The notes beneath the pieces are model-generated. The model was given only the letters and a program-made list of their open reading frames with translations, did not search any database and was not told the origin of the DNA. 64,000 bases of DNA from positions 15,090,274-15,154,273 of the forward strand of contig OX246745.1 of the NCBI GenBank assembly GCA_945910005.1, read 5' to 3'. Shown piece after piece: positions 53,678 through 63,414 of this stretch (the stretch's first letter is position 1; every line of letters begins with the position of its first letter). Source of the stretch: Isoperla grammatica (Eukaryota > Arthropoda > Insecta > Plecoptera > Perlodidae). A program made the position numbers and the translations under genes.

Positions 53678-54835
53678 CATAAATCCGATAAACGTGTGAA
53701 TGTGCAGCGATGTTTGAAAATCGTTTCCTTTCAATTACAGTATACTAATATTTAAGTAGTATTGTGTAGGCCTACCTGACAAATGTTGGGCGTAGTGTAT
53801 AGTCCACGGGTTGGAGTACAATCTTGGTAGGTAGTGCCAATCCTTGCAGTCAGTACAATCTGTGGCATCAATCATAGAGCATACAGTTGTTTGATACATA
53901 TTCAGCCAGTATCTAACAATAACTAATGTTCATGATAACCTATTGTAATTGTAGCATAACGAACTGGGATTGGGGTGAGCGCACCTACAGTATACACTTG
54001 TAACTTTGTCCGAATAGTAAGCCTAGGTGATCACTGATCATTTTAGGATTTAGAAAGAAACACATTTTCTAAGATTAGACTAGCACCATAACAGAGCTTG
54101 TTACTCATAGTCATACATATATACTAGAATATGCTGGCAGCTTATTTTATGAAGAAGTGCAGACTTTAACCAAATAATAACAAAAGAGGAAATACTGTAC
54201 CACTAACTGTAGCCAATAGTGAAACTCAACAATGTCAATGCAATATATTCATGTAAATCAACGACATATATGGTATGCGACATTAGTAAATTAAGGGTAG
54301 AGGTGAGAACACATATTTTACTTTGACAACTCTTCTGCACTCATTTTTGTATTTGATATGGCTATTGGTTGTAATTTTTTATCAACATATGTTGCCTATT
54401 GATTTGTAAATTAGATTGAGCCAAAAAATAATATGGACAGTGCAGGAGAGTAGATCGAGTAAATACATGTGTCTTTCCCACACTTGATTTACTTAAATCG
54501 GTGAGTGTTCATTTAAAAAAAAAAGTTTTGACGACTGAACTGAAAAATAATATACTTTCTTGTTAACGAAAAATGTGAATTATGCAATGGACACTTTGGA
54601 GTTGAAACTTTTATATTTTTAATTCAAAATATGTTGAAAAACCAAATAATTAAAAGCTGGTGAGGTGATAGTGGGGCCGCTTAGCTGAGCATTTGAATAG
54701 AATTGTGCACTTTTTGAGAAAAGCATAAAATTTACAGTATAGTTAGTTTATACCCTAGTGATCAAATTCGGATGTGGAGGGAAGTCAGACCAACATCGAA
54801 ATCGCGAAACCACGTGACTTGGGGCAACGTTGCAA
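53678..54835. other. AT-rich, nothing recognised
   Basis: No exon or element was recognised before the THAP exon. The last 45 bases contain ACCACGTGACTTGGGGCAA, repeated inverted near 57730. Confidence 0.4.
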
Positions 54836-54906
54836 ATGGTAAACACTTGCTGTGCGTTTGGTTGTAAAGAACGTTACGTTAAAGAAGGATCTGTTACCTT
54901 CCACAG
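54836..54906 (+). CDS. First exon of a THAP-domain protein
   Basis: The exon runs from ATG to the donor TTCCACAG|GTAAGT and encodes MVNTCCAFGC, then KERYVKEGSVTFHR. It is the standard start of a THAP zinc finger: C-x4-C (here Cys5 or Cys6 with Cys10) followed by the V.FHRFP stretch split by an intron, as often seen in THAP genes. THAP domains bind DNA through a C2CH zinc site and occur in P-element-like transposases and in host transcription factors. The remaining Cys-His pair and the AVPTY box should lie in downstream exons, which I could not identify before 58 kb. Host gene or transposon origin is open. Confidence 0.7.
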
Positions 54907-55170
54907 GTAAGTTTTATTGAATAATTTGCTATATATTGTATTCCTAATAGTCGTATATGTGTTTTAAATGCAATATATGATATTTAAAGTATATAAATAG
55001 ACCAAAAGCCAAGGCCTACCATGGGCGTGGCGCGTGGCCCTAGCCTAGCCTAGGCTTAGCAGGTAAATAATATTTAACTTCCATATAATACATAATTCAA
55101 GAAGGCAACTTTTGTATTGTATTGCGTATATTGTATTAATTGTATCTATATGTAGACCTACGTATGTATG
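54907..55170. other. Intron-like AT-rich DNA
   Basis: Follows the THAP exon donor; contains one GGCCTA-like patch near 55010. No exon. Confidence 0.4.
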
Positions 55171-55350
55171 TAATTGGAACTCAGAACAAGATGCACATGT
55201 TCTAGTGAGGGAAAAGGTACAGAAGGACGACCGCTTACCTGAGAAAGTAGATAAGTCGCTTTGAGAAACATATGAGAAGACAAATAAATAAACTGATTTT
55301 CGGTTGAGCTTTCGTCCTTCTGAACCTTTTCCCTCACCCTCACTAGAACA
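55171..55350 (+). repeat. Dispersed repeat, copy 2 (GGAACTCAGAACAAGAT)
   Basis: Homologous to 33446-33640. A short inverted part (CCTTTTCCCTCA and CTAGAACATGTT) follows at about 55325. Confidence 0.7.
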
Positions 55351-55393
55351 TGTTTATCTTGTATTTTGGCCTCTCCAAGTATACCTGGTACAC

Positions 55394-55396
<3 letters not shown>

Positions 55397-55425
<29 letters not shown>

Positions 55426-55590
55426 TGTATGTATGTATGTATGTATGTATGTATGTATGTCTGTATGTATGTAGGCCTATGTATGTATGTATGTAGCATG
55501 TATGTATGTATCTAAGTATGTATGTATGTATGTATGTATGTATGTATGTATGTATGTATGTATGTATGTATGTATGTATGTATGTATGCA
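55397..55590. repeat. ATGT tetranucleotide microsatellite
   Basis: Nearly uninterrupted GTAT/ATGT repeats over about 190 bp, with a few interruptions near 55470-55515. Both strands are artificially open (YVCM or HTYI repeats). Confidence 0.97.
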
Positions 55591-56141
55591 TGTGTGTATA
55601 TACATATATGTGTGTGTGTGTATTGTATAGATAACTATTGTGTAATATGTAAATACTGTGTACTGATTAAGCCTAGGGTAGTGTATACAATGGCATGTAT
55701 ATTGTGTAAGCTTCTTGCAAGCTTGCTTTACAACAATGAAACAAATTAAATGAATCGATGGACAAACAACAAGCTGTCAAACAATAACATATTCTGATTT
55801 TGAAAACAAATCTTCAAAACAAACAAGAAACATACAAAACTTTCACAATTAACTTGGTTGCCCATCAGTAAACGTTTTAACTGGTGAGCAGTTACTATCG
55901 CCATACCTTGTTTTCTTCATAATGTTGCAATTTTATTATTTTGACAGCTCATTGTTTGTCCATCAGTTTATCATTAGTTTGTTATCAGTTTAAGTCGAGT
56001 TCCGGCTGTACATCACGGATGAATGGAACATGTCATAATTATAATTACTAATTAGTACATCTAGATAAACTTATATTATTTTACAAATACTACTTAGGTC
56101 TACTACTCTTATGTTATACTAGGTCTATACTATAATACATG
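55591..56141. other. No gene recognised
   Basis: AT-rich with imperfect inverted words (ATTGTTTGTCCATC / GATGGACAAACAA) between 55755 and 55965. Confidence 0.35.
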
Positions 56142-56149
56142 GATGTAGG

Positions 56150-56932
56150 CAGTGGCGTGCGGTGAGGGGAAGCAAGGGAAGCAATGCTTCCCCTAACATC
56201 CTTACTACTGCCACCAAAATACATTTTTTCTAAGTGCTTATAATTTATTCCCATTAAAAATCCACTCATTTGTCAACATTTGTTCCCACATTTAATTTAT
56301 AATTGATATATTCTGCTCTACCTGCAGTTCCCCTAAATAAACAAGGTTCGATGATGATTTTCTGTCGTGAAACACATCAGCTTTACAGCTAACAGACCAT
56401 AGAAGCAGTGCGTTCTCCTTGTATTTTTGACCGTAAGAAATACCAATAAATCAAATCAAATCAAAAATCCATTTTATTCTCATATCTTAAATATTATGTA
56501 CATAAGAATAATAAGTTCATACACAACATAAAAGTTAACATAATAGACGGGTCGGAGTATATACGCAGTTTTTAAATGGGACGAAAAGCAGTGCGTCGGA
56601 GGGTCGGGTCTGACCGCGACAAAAAAAAATAGAAAAGGACAGAGCTTTCATTGAAAGGGAGAAGCGCGTGCCTTGTAGGCCTAAGTTCTTTGCATCGTTG
56701 TATAATCTATTTGTCGCAAATTTGTGTAAAACTCCATTTTGATACGCGATCAATTAAAAAACAATAATTGAAGAATTTGAAGTTGGTACGGCTACACCGG
56801 AAATATGAAACCTAAAACTGAAAACCTCTGACGGGGGTGACACCCCGGACCCTTTCGCAAGTTTGCCAAATTCAATTTAAAAATTTTGTAAATTATTGCT
56901 TCCTCTCATACATACCTCACCGCACGCCACTG
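56150..56932. mobile_element. hAT-type element (CAGTGGCGTGCGGTGAGG), 783 bp
   Basis: The TIRs are CAGTGGCGTGCGGTGAGG and its complement. A perfect 8-bp duplication, GATGTAGG, lies at 56142-56149 and 56933-56940. CTTCCCCT/GCTTCC words lie inside. No transposase ORF recognised. Confidence 0.95.
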
Positions 56933-56940
56933 GATGTAGG

Positions 56941-57829
56941 CCTATACTCTACTACATAGAATAATAAATTATATTTATTATAACAGAACAAAAACTATAA
57001 CGAGTTAGGCCTCCTGCTTCAATTTTAATATTTGAATGTATGTTCGATTCATTGTTATATTGTTGTAGTTCGGCTGTGACGTCAGTTGCAAGTTCCCTAT
57101 CCAAGGGGTGGCAAACACGTTCCCCATCCTGTTGCAAAAACTTGAAAACTTGATAACATTACTGCCCTTGGTAAATGCCCAATAGTGTGCAGTGACATTA
57201 TTTTCTGTTTTGATGATAATTATCTGGTACTGTACCATCTAATCATTAATCAATAACCTGCAAAAAGGTTGCACTTCATTGACCTCATTGTGTATCTTGT
57301 TCATTGTTTAACAAATACAAAATTTTGATACTTGAAATGATGTGTTTGTATTTGTAAAGTGTAGCACTTCTCCCTCTTTCTCATTCGCTATTTCATTTAT
57401 TTATATACTTTATATGAAAAATAAATCTATTTATATACTTATTATGTGTTGTCATATTATCAATCGTTTGAAATACCTCTTCGTTCACTCTTTTTTTCTG
57501 CCAGTCTTTTAACTTCAATTAAAGCAATTGAACCCTTGAAATTCCAACATGTGGTCCGGTTAGGAGTATTTCTGAATGGGGTGAGGGTGGGGGAAATTCA
57601 AAAGTAAAACATGACTGAAGAATAACGGAGTTTTAGATCAAAACGAACGACCCCGCCGATGATAGGTAGGCCTACATCTCTGTGCGAAAACTCTTTGAAT
57701 TGCCGCGCGACCTTGCCCCAAGTCACGTGGTTTGTCTCGATCCAATGTTGGTGCCGTCGAACGGCGGCCGCGTGCATTGGCTTGCGTCCTCTACCCAACT
57801 ATCTATGCTCTAAGTTGAGAATACAAAAC
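56941..57829. other. No assigned gene; inverted copy of a THAP-upstream motif
   Basis: At about 57712-57757 the minus strand reads ACCAACATTGGATCGAGAC and ACCACGTGACTTGGGGCAA, matching the sequence just upstream of the THAP ATG (54788-54830). A minus ORF over it (57598-57798) is not recognised. Confidence 0.35.
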
Positions 57830-58017
57830 TAAGTAACGGGTAGGTTTTGAGTCAGTAGTAGTCGGTCGTGAGTGTGGGGAGTCGAATGGAGTGTGGAGGT
57901 CAGTGGTTTGCGGGAGAGTCGAGTGGAGAGTCGTGAGTCGAGGAGAGAGTGTGCGAAGTAGAGAGTGGAGTGAGTGGAGAGTAGAGTCGTGGAGAGTCGA
58001 ACGTGTGAAGGAGAGTG
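57830..58017 (+). repeat. GAGTCGAG/GAGAGT purine-rich simple repeat
   Basis: Degenerate repeats of GTGGAGAGTCGTG and GAGTCGAGGAG. Open frames on both strands here are compositional. Confidence 0.8.
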
Positions 58018-58240
58018 TCGAGAGTCAAGTGTGTGAATTAATGTCAGCGTCAGCAAAATCGCCAAATGTTTAAGTTGTTGTTTTAAGTCAAGTGTATGGA
58101 ATGTCAGCGTCAGTACATTCGTCAAATATTTAAGTTGTTGTTATAAGTCAAGTGTGTGAAGTGTCAGCGTCAGCACGATCGTCAAATATTTAAGTTGTGG
58201 CTTTAATTCGTGTGTGAACTGTCAGCGTCAACGTAATCAT
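58018..58240 (+). repeat. Minisatellite of about 60-63 bp, three to four units
   Basis: Units share GTCAAGTGTGTGAA, TGTCAGCGTCAGCA and ATTTAAGTTGTTGTT. The last unit is truncated (AACTGTCAGCGTCAACG). Confidence 0.85.
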
Positions 58241-58742
58241 AACACCTCAATGTGTTAAAAACAATCATCACCAATCAATCAGTAACATTCAGTTAACAAT
58301 CATCTTTCCGTAATCACCATCAACTAGATCGTCAAGCCGTGAAGAAACCAACCGAAGGAATACATCTTTCAAATAACAAAGACCATCCTACCACCACCAT
58401 CAACTCGATCTACAATCCGTGAATAACCCGGAACCTCAGGAATATTACGAACATGTAACGTTATTAAGATATAAAAAACTAATATTAACATTTTGGCAAC
58501 TTGGTTGAAGGATTAGTTGATAAGGGTATTGAGCATTATAAATCACGTTGGGCCCAAGTAAGTAGTTGTTGTTGTTGCTGTGTTTCATAATAATATGCTA
58601 ATTATACAGCCCATGGAAACAATTTAATTGATTAATTTCTGATATCCTGTGGATCCTATCAAATGTATGTTAATTTTAATTACCGTAATTGAGTGAACCG
58701 ACTGAGCTAGGCGAACATAATCTATTTTAAGTCATCACCACC
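58241..58742. other. No gene recognised
   Basis: CA-rich with the repeated words ACCACCATCAACTCGATC / CACCATCAACTAGATC (58316 and 58393). No exon. Confidence 0.35.
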
Positions 58743-60295
58743 TTACCGGGCATCTTCAGGTGAGTGTGAGATTGACAACACTGACAACAATATGTTTTCT
58801 TTGACCGTTAACCAGTTCAACTCCTTCAGCATTGCTCTTATATTTGTTATTTTAGTACATTTTAATATACACCTCATCGCTTTGTTTTGAATGATTTGCA
58901 TTTTGTTAATTTCATTATCGTATGCATTAAACAAGACTGTGGCACAATAATCTATATTCAGTGTTGGGGCAGTTCTTTTTTTAAATGAACTTTCTAAAAG
59001 TTCAGTTCACAGCTCAAATAATGAACTTTAATAAAGTTCAAGTTCTTTTCAAAACCTAAAATTTTGAAAAGTTCAAGTTCGTCTAAAATATGAACTAAGT
59101 TCTTTTAAAAGTTCTTTTGTGAAAAAGTGTCACCACATTGTATTAACAGTCATGCGAATAATCGATTGCCTTGTATGGCTTAAATAGGAAGAAAAACATG
59201 CATGTTAAGGTAAGATATTGAATGCTGGCATTAGGTGTCTGATGTAGGGCTATAGGCGCCTACCATTGTAGAAATAAAAAACTTAAGAACTTCAAGGAAG
59301 GATAATTGTATTGTTGTTTCAGTTTATATTATTACAGACATGTGAAAATAGCGATTAGTGTATCGATTAATTAGTGATAGTGATAGCGATTAGTGATAGT
59401 GTATGTATATGTATGTACAAAAGTGCTGTTCTTCACTAAAACTACCAGGGCTAAGCCCGTCCTATAATTGTTTTATTTTACAAAGACTAGTAGGCCCCTT
59501 TAGTTGGTAAAAATTGTTGATAATAATTGTTATGTATTTTATTATTGATGTGTTGATTGATCATTTGAAGTTGATGTTAATTCAAACTTGTTGACATCAT
59601 TTTAATTTTTTTTAGTTCGTTTCGTTTTCGTTTCGTTTTGATTAGTGAATGGAGTTCCACGTAGAGTCGTTTCCTCCCGCCCAATTATCGTGTCGCATTA
59701 CTTCTGGTATTTGGGCACTTGCACTTGCAGACCCACTTATCTCGACCGAGTGATCTAACATCTTGTGGTGGGTAGAGTTCGAACGGCCAGACTTGAATGT
59801 AATTCTACTCCATGAATGGTGGCCGGTAGCTTTTTAAAATCAGCTGAAGGAGAACCGAAAACGATTCGCGTGTTCCTCGACGGCGCGTTGACAGATGCTC
59901 AATCATCGAACAGAATGAACTTTCAAAAGAACTTTCTAAAATTGAAAAGTTCGTTCTCAAAAAGAACTTTTGAAAGTTCAAGTTCACTCATTTGAAAAAA
60001 GAGTAAGTTCGTTGAAAAGTTCACAAAAAAAGAACGCGTTCTCGGGAACGCGTTCTTTTTAAAAGTTCTCGCCCCAACACTGTCTATATTAGGCTTAACT
60101 ATTACATTATATATTACCAATCTAGCCCACCTTGACAACTTGTTGCTGACTCTTCTCATGTATCCTACTTTTTTTGCTAACTTATGAATTACAATATTTA
60201 CATGGTCCTTAAAATCTAACTTATTGTCTAGTGTTATGCCAAGGTACTTAAAATTACTAACTAGTTCAATCTTTTCACCTTCAATTGTGCAAATA
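58743..60295 (-). mobile_element. LINE RT fragment (minus), split by a hAT element
   Basis: On the minus strand 60295-60091 encodes EGEKIELVSNFKYLGITLDN, HVNIVIHKLAKKVGYMRRVS and RWARLVIYNVIVKPNI. After the hAT element (58959-60082) it continues FNAYDNEINKMQIIQNKAMR, CILKCTKITNIRAMLKELNW and LTVKENI. This is the thumb/C-terminal region of a LINE reverse transcriptase. The catalytic core is missing upstream, where the tandem AAATAGCATTTTAA repeats begin. Confidence 0.85.
58959..60082. mobile_element. hAT-type element (CAGTGTTGGGGC), 1124 bp, inside the LINE
   Basis: The TIRs CAGTGTTGGGGC and GCCCCAACACTG carry a perfect 8-bp duplication TCTATATT (58951-58958 and 60083-60090). Subterminal AAAGTTCAAGTTC and GAACTTTC words fill both ends. 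No transposase. Confidence 0.95.
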
Positions 60296-60414
60296 GCATT
60301 TTAAGTGTTGGACACACCCAACTTGGGTGAAAACAACTTGGTTGCAAATAGCATTTTAAGAGTTGGACACACCCAGCTTGGGTGAAAACAACTTGGGTGC
60401 AAATAGCATTTTAA
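60290..60414 (+). repeat. Tandem repeat with GCAAATAGCATTTTAA, left part
   Basis: Units of about 55-57 bp: GAGTTGGACACACCCAGCTT, GGGTGAAAACAACTTGGGTG, CAAATAGCATTTTAA. The array resumes at 61078 after the Harbinger insertion; isolated words also occur at 63390. Confidence 0.88.
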
Positions 60415-61077
60415 TAGCGTATTCGACTGGACCGCACTGAGTGCACACTGAAACGTCACGATTTCGTCGTGCACTCGCCTAGTGTCGTCGCCGGCTCTTT
60501 CCCAGCCGAACACGCATGACATATCCAGTGCAAAGATGGCGACAGAAAACAGCGGCAATAACGACGTTGTTGAATTCCATCAATTTGTTTACGAACAGGA
60601 TGGAAATGTAACAATCACCAGCGAGGGTGTTTTGTGTCGAATGATTGGCAATTAGGGTAAGTTGATGATATTCAATTAAGATAGGCCGAGATCAGCTGTT
60701 ATAGCGTTGTTTTTCAATTTCATAGGGCCCAACCATACCAACCGAACACTTACCTCCATATCGGAATAGTGAGATACAACATTGTTTATATAACTTTCTA
60801 TTTTAGACTTTGCATTTCTTGGCTTGATAACAGCTAATATATGTTCGATATCGTCATCACTACTATCAGAATTTCAAACTTTGCGCGTTCATCGCCGCAC
60901 TGAACAACTCGCACTGGCCCCTAACCCGAGTGCAGGTCAGTGCTGCACTCCGGGAGTGCCACTGCCCAGTCGAATACGAAATATTGCACTGAGTGCGCAC
61001 TAGATTCACCAGTCGAATACGGACAGTGCACTCAGTGCGCACTGAGTGCGGTCCAGTGCAACCAGTCGAATACGCCA
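60415..61077 (+). mobile_element. PIF/Harbinger-type element, 663 bp
   Basis: The TIRs TAGCGTATTCGACTGG and CCAGTCGAATACGCCA lie between TAA duplications (60412-60414 and 61078-61080). The uninterrupted tandem repeat on both sides reveals the exact empty site. Subterminal CACTGAGTGC words recur at both ends. It contains a 39-codon ORF. Confidence 0.88.
60536..60655 (+). CDS. Short ORF in the Harbinger element
   Basis: 39 residues: MATENSGNNDVVEFHQFVY, then EQDGNVTITSEGVLCRMIGN, ending TAG next to a possible donor (GGTAAGT). It could be the 5' exon remnant of one of the two Harbinger proteins (nuclease or Myb-like), but no domain is recognisable. An initiation context with A at -3 (AAAG ATG G) is good. 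Confidence 0.35.
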   Translation: MATENSGNNDVVEFHQFVYEQDGNVTITSEGVLCRMIGN

Positions 61078-61195
61078 TAAGAGTTGGACACACCCAGCTT
61101 GGGTGAAAACAACTTGGGTGCAAATAGCATTTTAAATGCTGGACACACTCACGCATGCGCAGAACTTGGGGGAAAATAGCATTTTAAATGTTGCG
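61078..61195 (+). repeat. Tandem repeat with GCAAATAGCATTTTAA, right part
   Basis: Continuation of the array at 60290, with a diverged last unit (CACTCACGCATGCGCAGAAC). Confidence 0.85.
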
Positions 61196-61366
61196 CTCAC
61201 CCTGTAGCGGACCCCGTCCCTCTACCCCCTGGCACGCGTCTAGGGTCTATAACTGCTACTTGCAAGTCAGCTACGAGGGTAATCGAGAGAGGAGACTACC
61301 AAAAGAATCTTGTTTCCTTAGTCAAGCTTCGGTATGATTTTGTTTATCGGATGTGTGTGTGTGATA

Positions 61367-61880
61367 GAGAGTGGGAGCGCTCGCAGCAGACCAGTTAAGG
61401 TTGGCTCACGTCCAGCAGGCCCTCTGTATGTGTATGTTTTCGAGAGTGGGAGCGCTCGCAGCAGACCAGTTAAGGTTGGCTCACGTCCAGCAGGCCCTCT
61501 GTATGTGTATGTTTTCGAGAGTGGGAGCGCTCGCAGCAGACCAGTTAAGGTTGGCTCACGTCCAGCAGGCCCTCTGTATGTGTATGTTTTCGAGAGTGGG
61601 AGCGCTCGCAGCAGACCAGTTAAGGTTGGCTCACGTCCAGCAGGCCCTCTGTATGTGTATGTTTTCGAGAGTGGGAGCGCTCGCAGCAGACCAGTTAAGG
61701 TTGGCTCACGTCCAGCAGGCCCTCTGTATGTGTATGTTTTCGAGAGTGGGAGCGCTCGCAGCAGACCAGTTAAGGTTGGCTCACGTCCAGCAGGCCCTCT
61801 TGTATGGTTGTGTATGTCAGAGAGTGGGAGCGCTCGCAGCAGACCAGTTAAGGTTGGCTCACGTCCAGCAGGCTCTCTGT
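61367..61880 (+). repeat. 75-bp minisatellite, seven copies
   Basis: Starts of GAGAGTGGGAGCGCTCGC lie at 61367, 61442, 61517, 61592, 61667, 61742 and 61820: a 75-bp period, with 78 in the last step. The middle copies are identical. Because 75 is a multiple of three, long open frames arise on both strands (about 180-200 codons each); these are repeat artefacts. Confidence 0.97.
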
Positions 61881-63031
61881 GTGTGTTTACCTGTGTGTGT
61901 ATGTAAATGATAGTGTGTGGTGTCAAATCTACCTAACACTTGGAAACGAAATGAATTCGGAGACCGAAAAAATATCAAACACTTATTTTATGTTGGTAAA
62001 ATTATATTTATAAAAGCACTCGGTATTTTAACACTGAAAATATACTAAGTCCGTAGACCAGTACAAAAATATATATTAACACTTGAAAAGAAAAGTTTGG
62101 CAATACGCAAAAATATTCTATGTGTTAGCTGTACGATTATTCGAAAGGTCCCTATGTGAGCTCTCTACGATGCGAGCTCGGACTGATAGCTTTATCACGG
62201 TACGTTGTGGGGCTGTTTGTCAAACGAGACTCGGACTTGAATACCGCGAACACTGTGCTCTCCAGGGCAGCTGTGTAGCGAACACTCCTGTGTTGTCACT
62301 GCTGCGCCTCAAAGTCCTACACAGTCATGGAGCGGGAGCTCCTCGTGTGCTGGTGGAAGTAATCCAATGGTGGTATCCGCGGTACTGATTTAAATGGGCC
62401 GCGTTACGAGATTATATAGGCACCGGTGGGGATTGAAAAAATTACTTCCCTCTACTGGTGGTAGTGGTGGGGGTTGCGCATGCGCATTTCGGGTCTTTCT
62501 GTCGTCTGCACACAGCTGATGTACAGGTGTGCCGATCTAGTGGTTTACGTATTGCCAACTTACAAAAATAAAATACTCCAAGTAGGGGGTAGTTTCGAGA
62601 GAGTTCGATGAACACTGCGAAAACGTACCCCTGTTTACTTTTACTTAAAACTAACATGGAATGATCACTACATATTTAAAACAGAAACTACATGCGCTAA
62701 ATGCTTTATATGTTCAGCATTGGGTTTTACTTAACACAAATTGAAATATATTTCGTCACCGTCGCCAATGCACGGCCATATGAATATTACTTATTAACTA
62801 ACATTAAAACAGAATGAAGACCACCTACCTTGTATAAATGATCGGGGAAGTGGATGTTTTCATCACACGACCCTTTAACACCGCTGACATTGACTTATTA
62901 TAATATAAACAAATAATTTACTTTGTGCGAAGAAGGTGACAGCTACTTGGATGTGAGATCAACACCACAATACAGTGCTGCCCCCTACCTTGAGTTGACC
63001 GAAGTGTTTGCGCGCCTTATTTAAACAGTAA
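61881..63031. other. No confident gene; one unassigned ORF
   Basis: A plus-strand ORF at 62083-62388 (MKRKVWQYAKIFYVLAVRLF at its start, WWYPRY at its end) lies in a GC-richer block. I do not recognise it and no splice signals define it. The rest is AT-rich. Confidence 0.3.
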
Positions 63032-63362
63032 AGGTCCATTCACGATTAAACTTAACCGTAAACTTACAACTTAAAGTAAGGTTTGGCTTATGGAAGATCA
63101 CACGATTGTTCACGACCAAAACTTAAACTTAGTTTTGGGCTACGGTTAAGTTTGGAACGATCAAACTTTAAAATAAAAATAAACTTAACAGTAAGAAAGA
63201 ACCAATCAGCGCCAGCCGCAAGGCCTAGGCTAGCTAAATCGAAAACGGAGCCGAAACATGCTCAGAATTTATTTGACGAAACGTTATTAAATGAGTTTAT
63301 GAAGACCTAGCGTCTACGTTTAAGTTAAAGTTTACTACTAAGTTTTTATCGTGAATGAGCCT
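63032..63362. mobile_element. PIF/Harbinger-type MITE, 331 bp
   Basis: The inverted ends AGGTCCATTCACGAT and ATCGTGAATGAGCCT are flanked by TAA (63029-63031 and 63363-63365). Subterminal AAACTTAA / TTAAGTTT words occur at both ends. The ORF within is spurious. Confidence 0.85.
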
Positions 63363-63414
63363 TAACGCCTGAGCAGGGGCGTTACAACCCAACTTGGGTG
63401 CAAATAGCCACTCC

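Noticed and set aside
55158..55749. ORFs of HTYI or MYVC repeats
   Set aside because: Translation of the ATGT microsatellite.
61318..61926. Three long overlapping ORFs (about 180-200 codons) on both strands
   Set aside because: They arise from a 75-bp tandem repeat whose length is a multiple of three; no domain and no splice or promoter context.
62442..62657. 71-codon minus-strand ORF
   Set aside because: No recognisable family, and no supporting signals.
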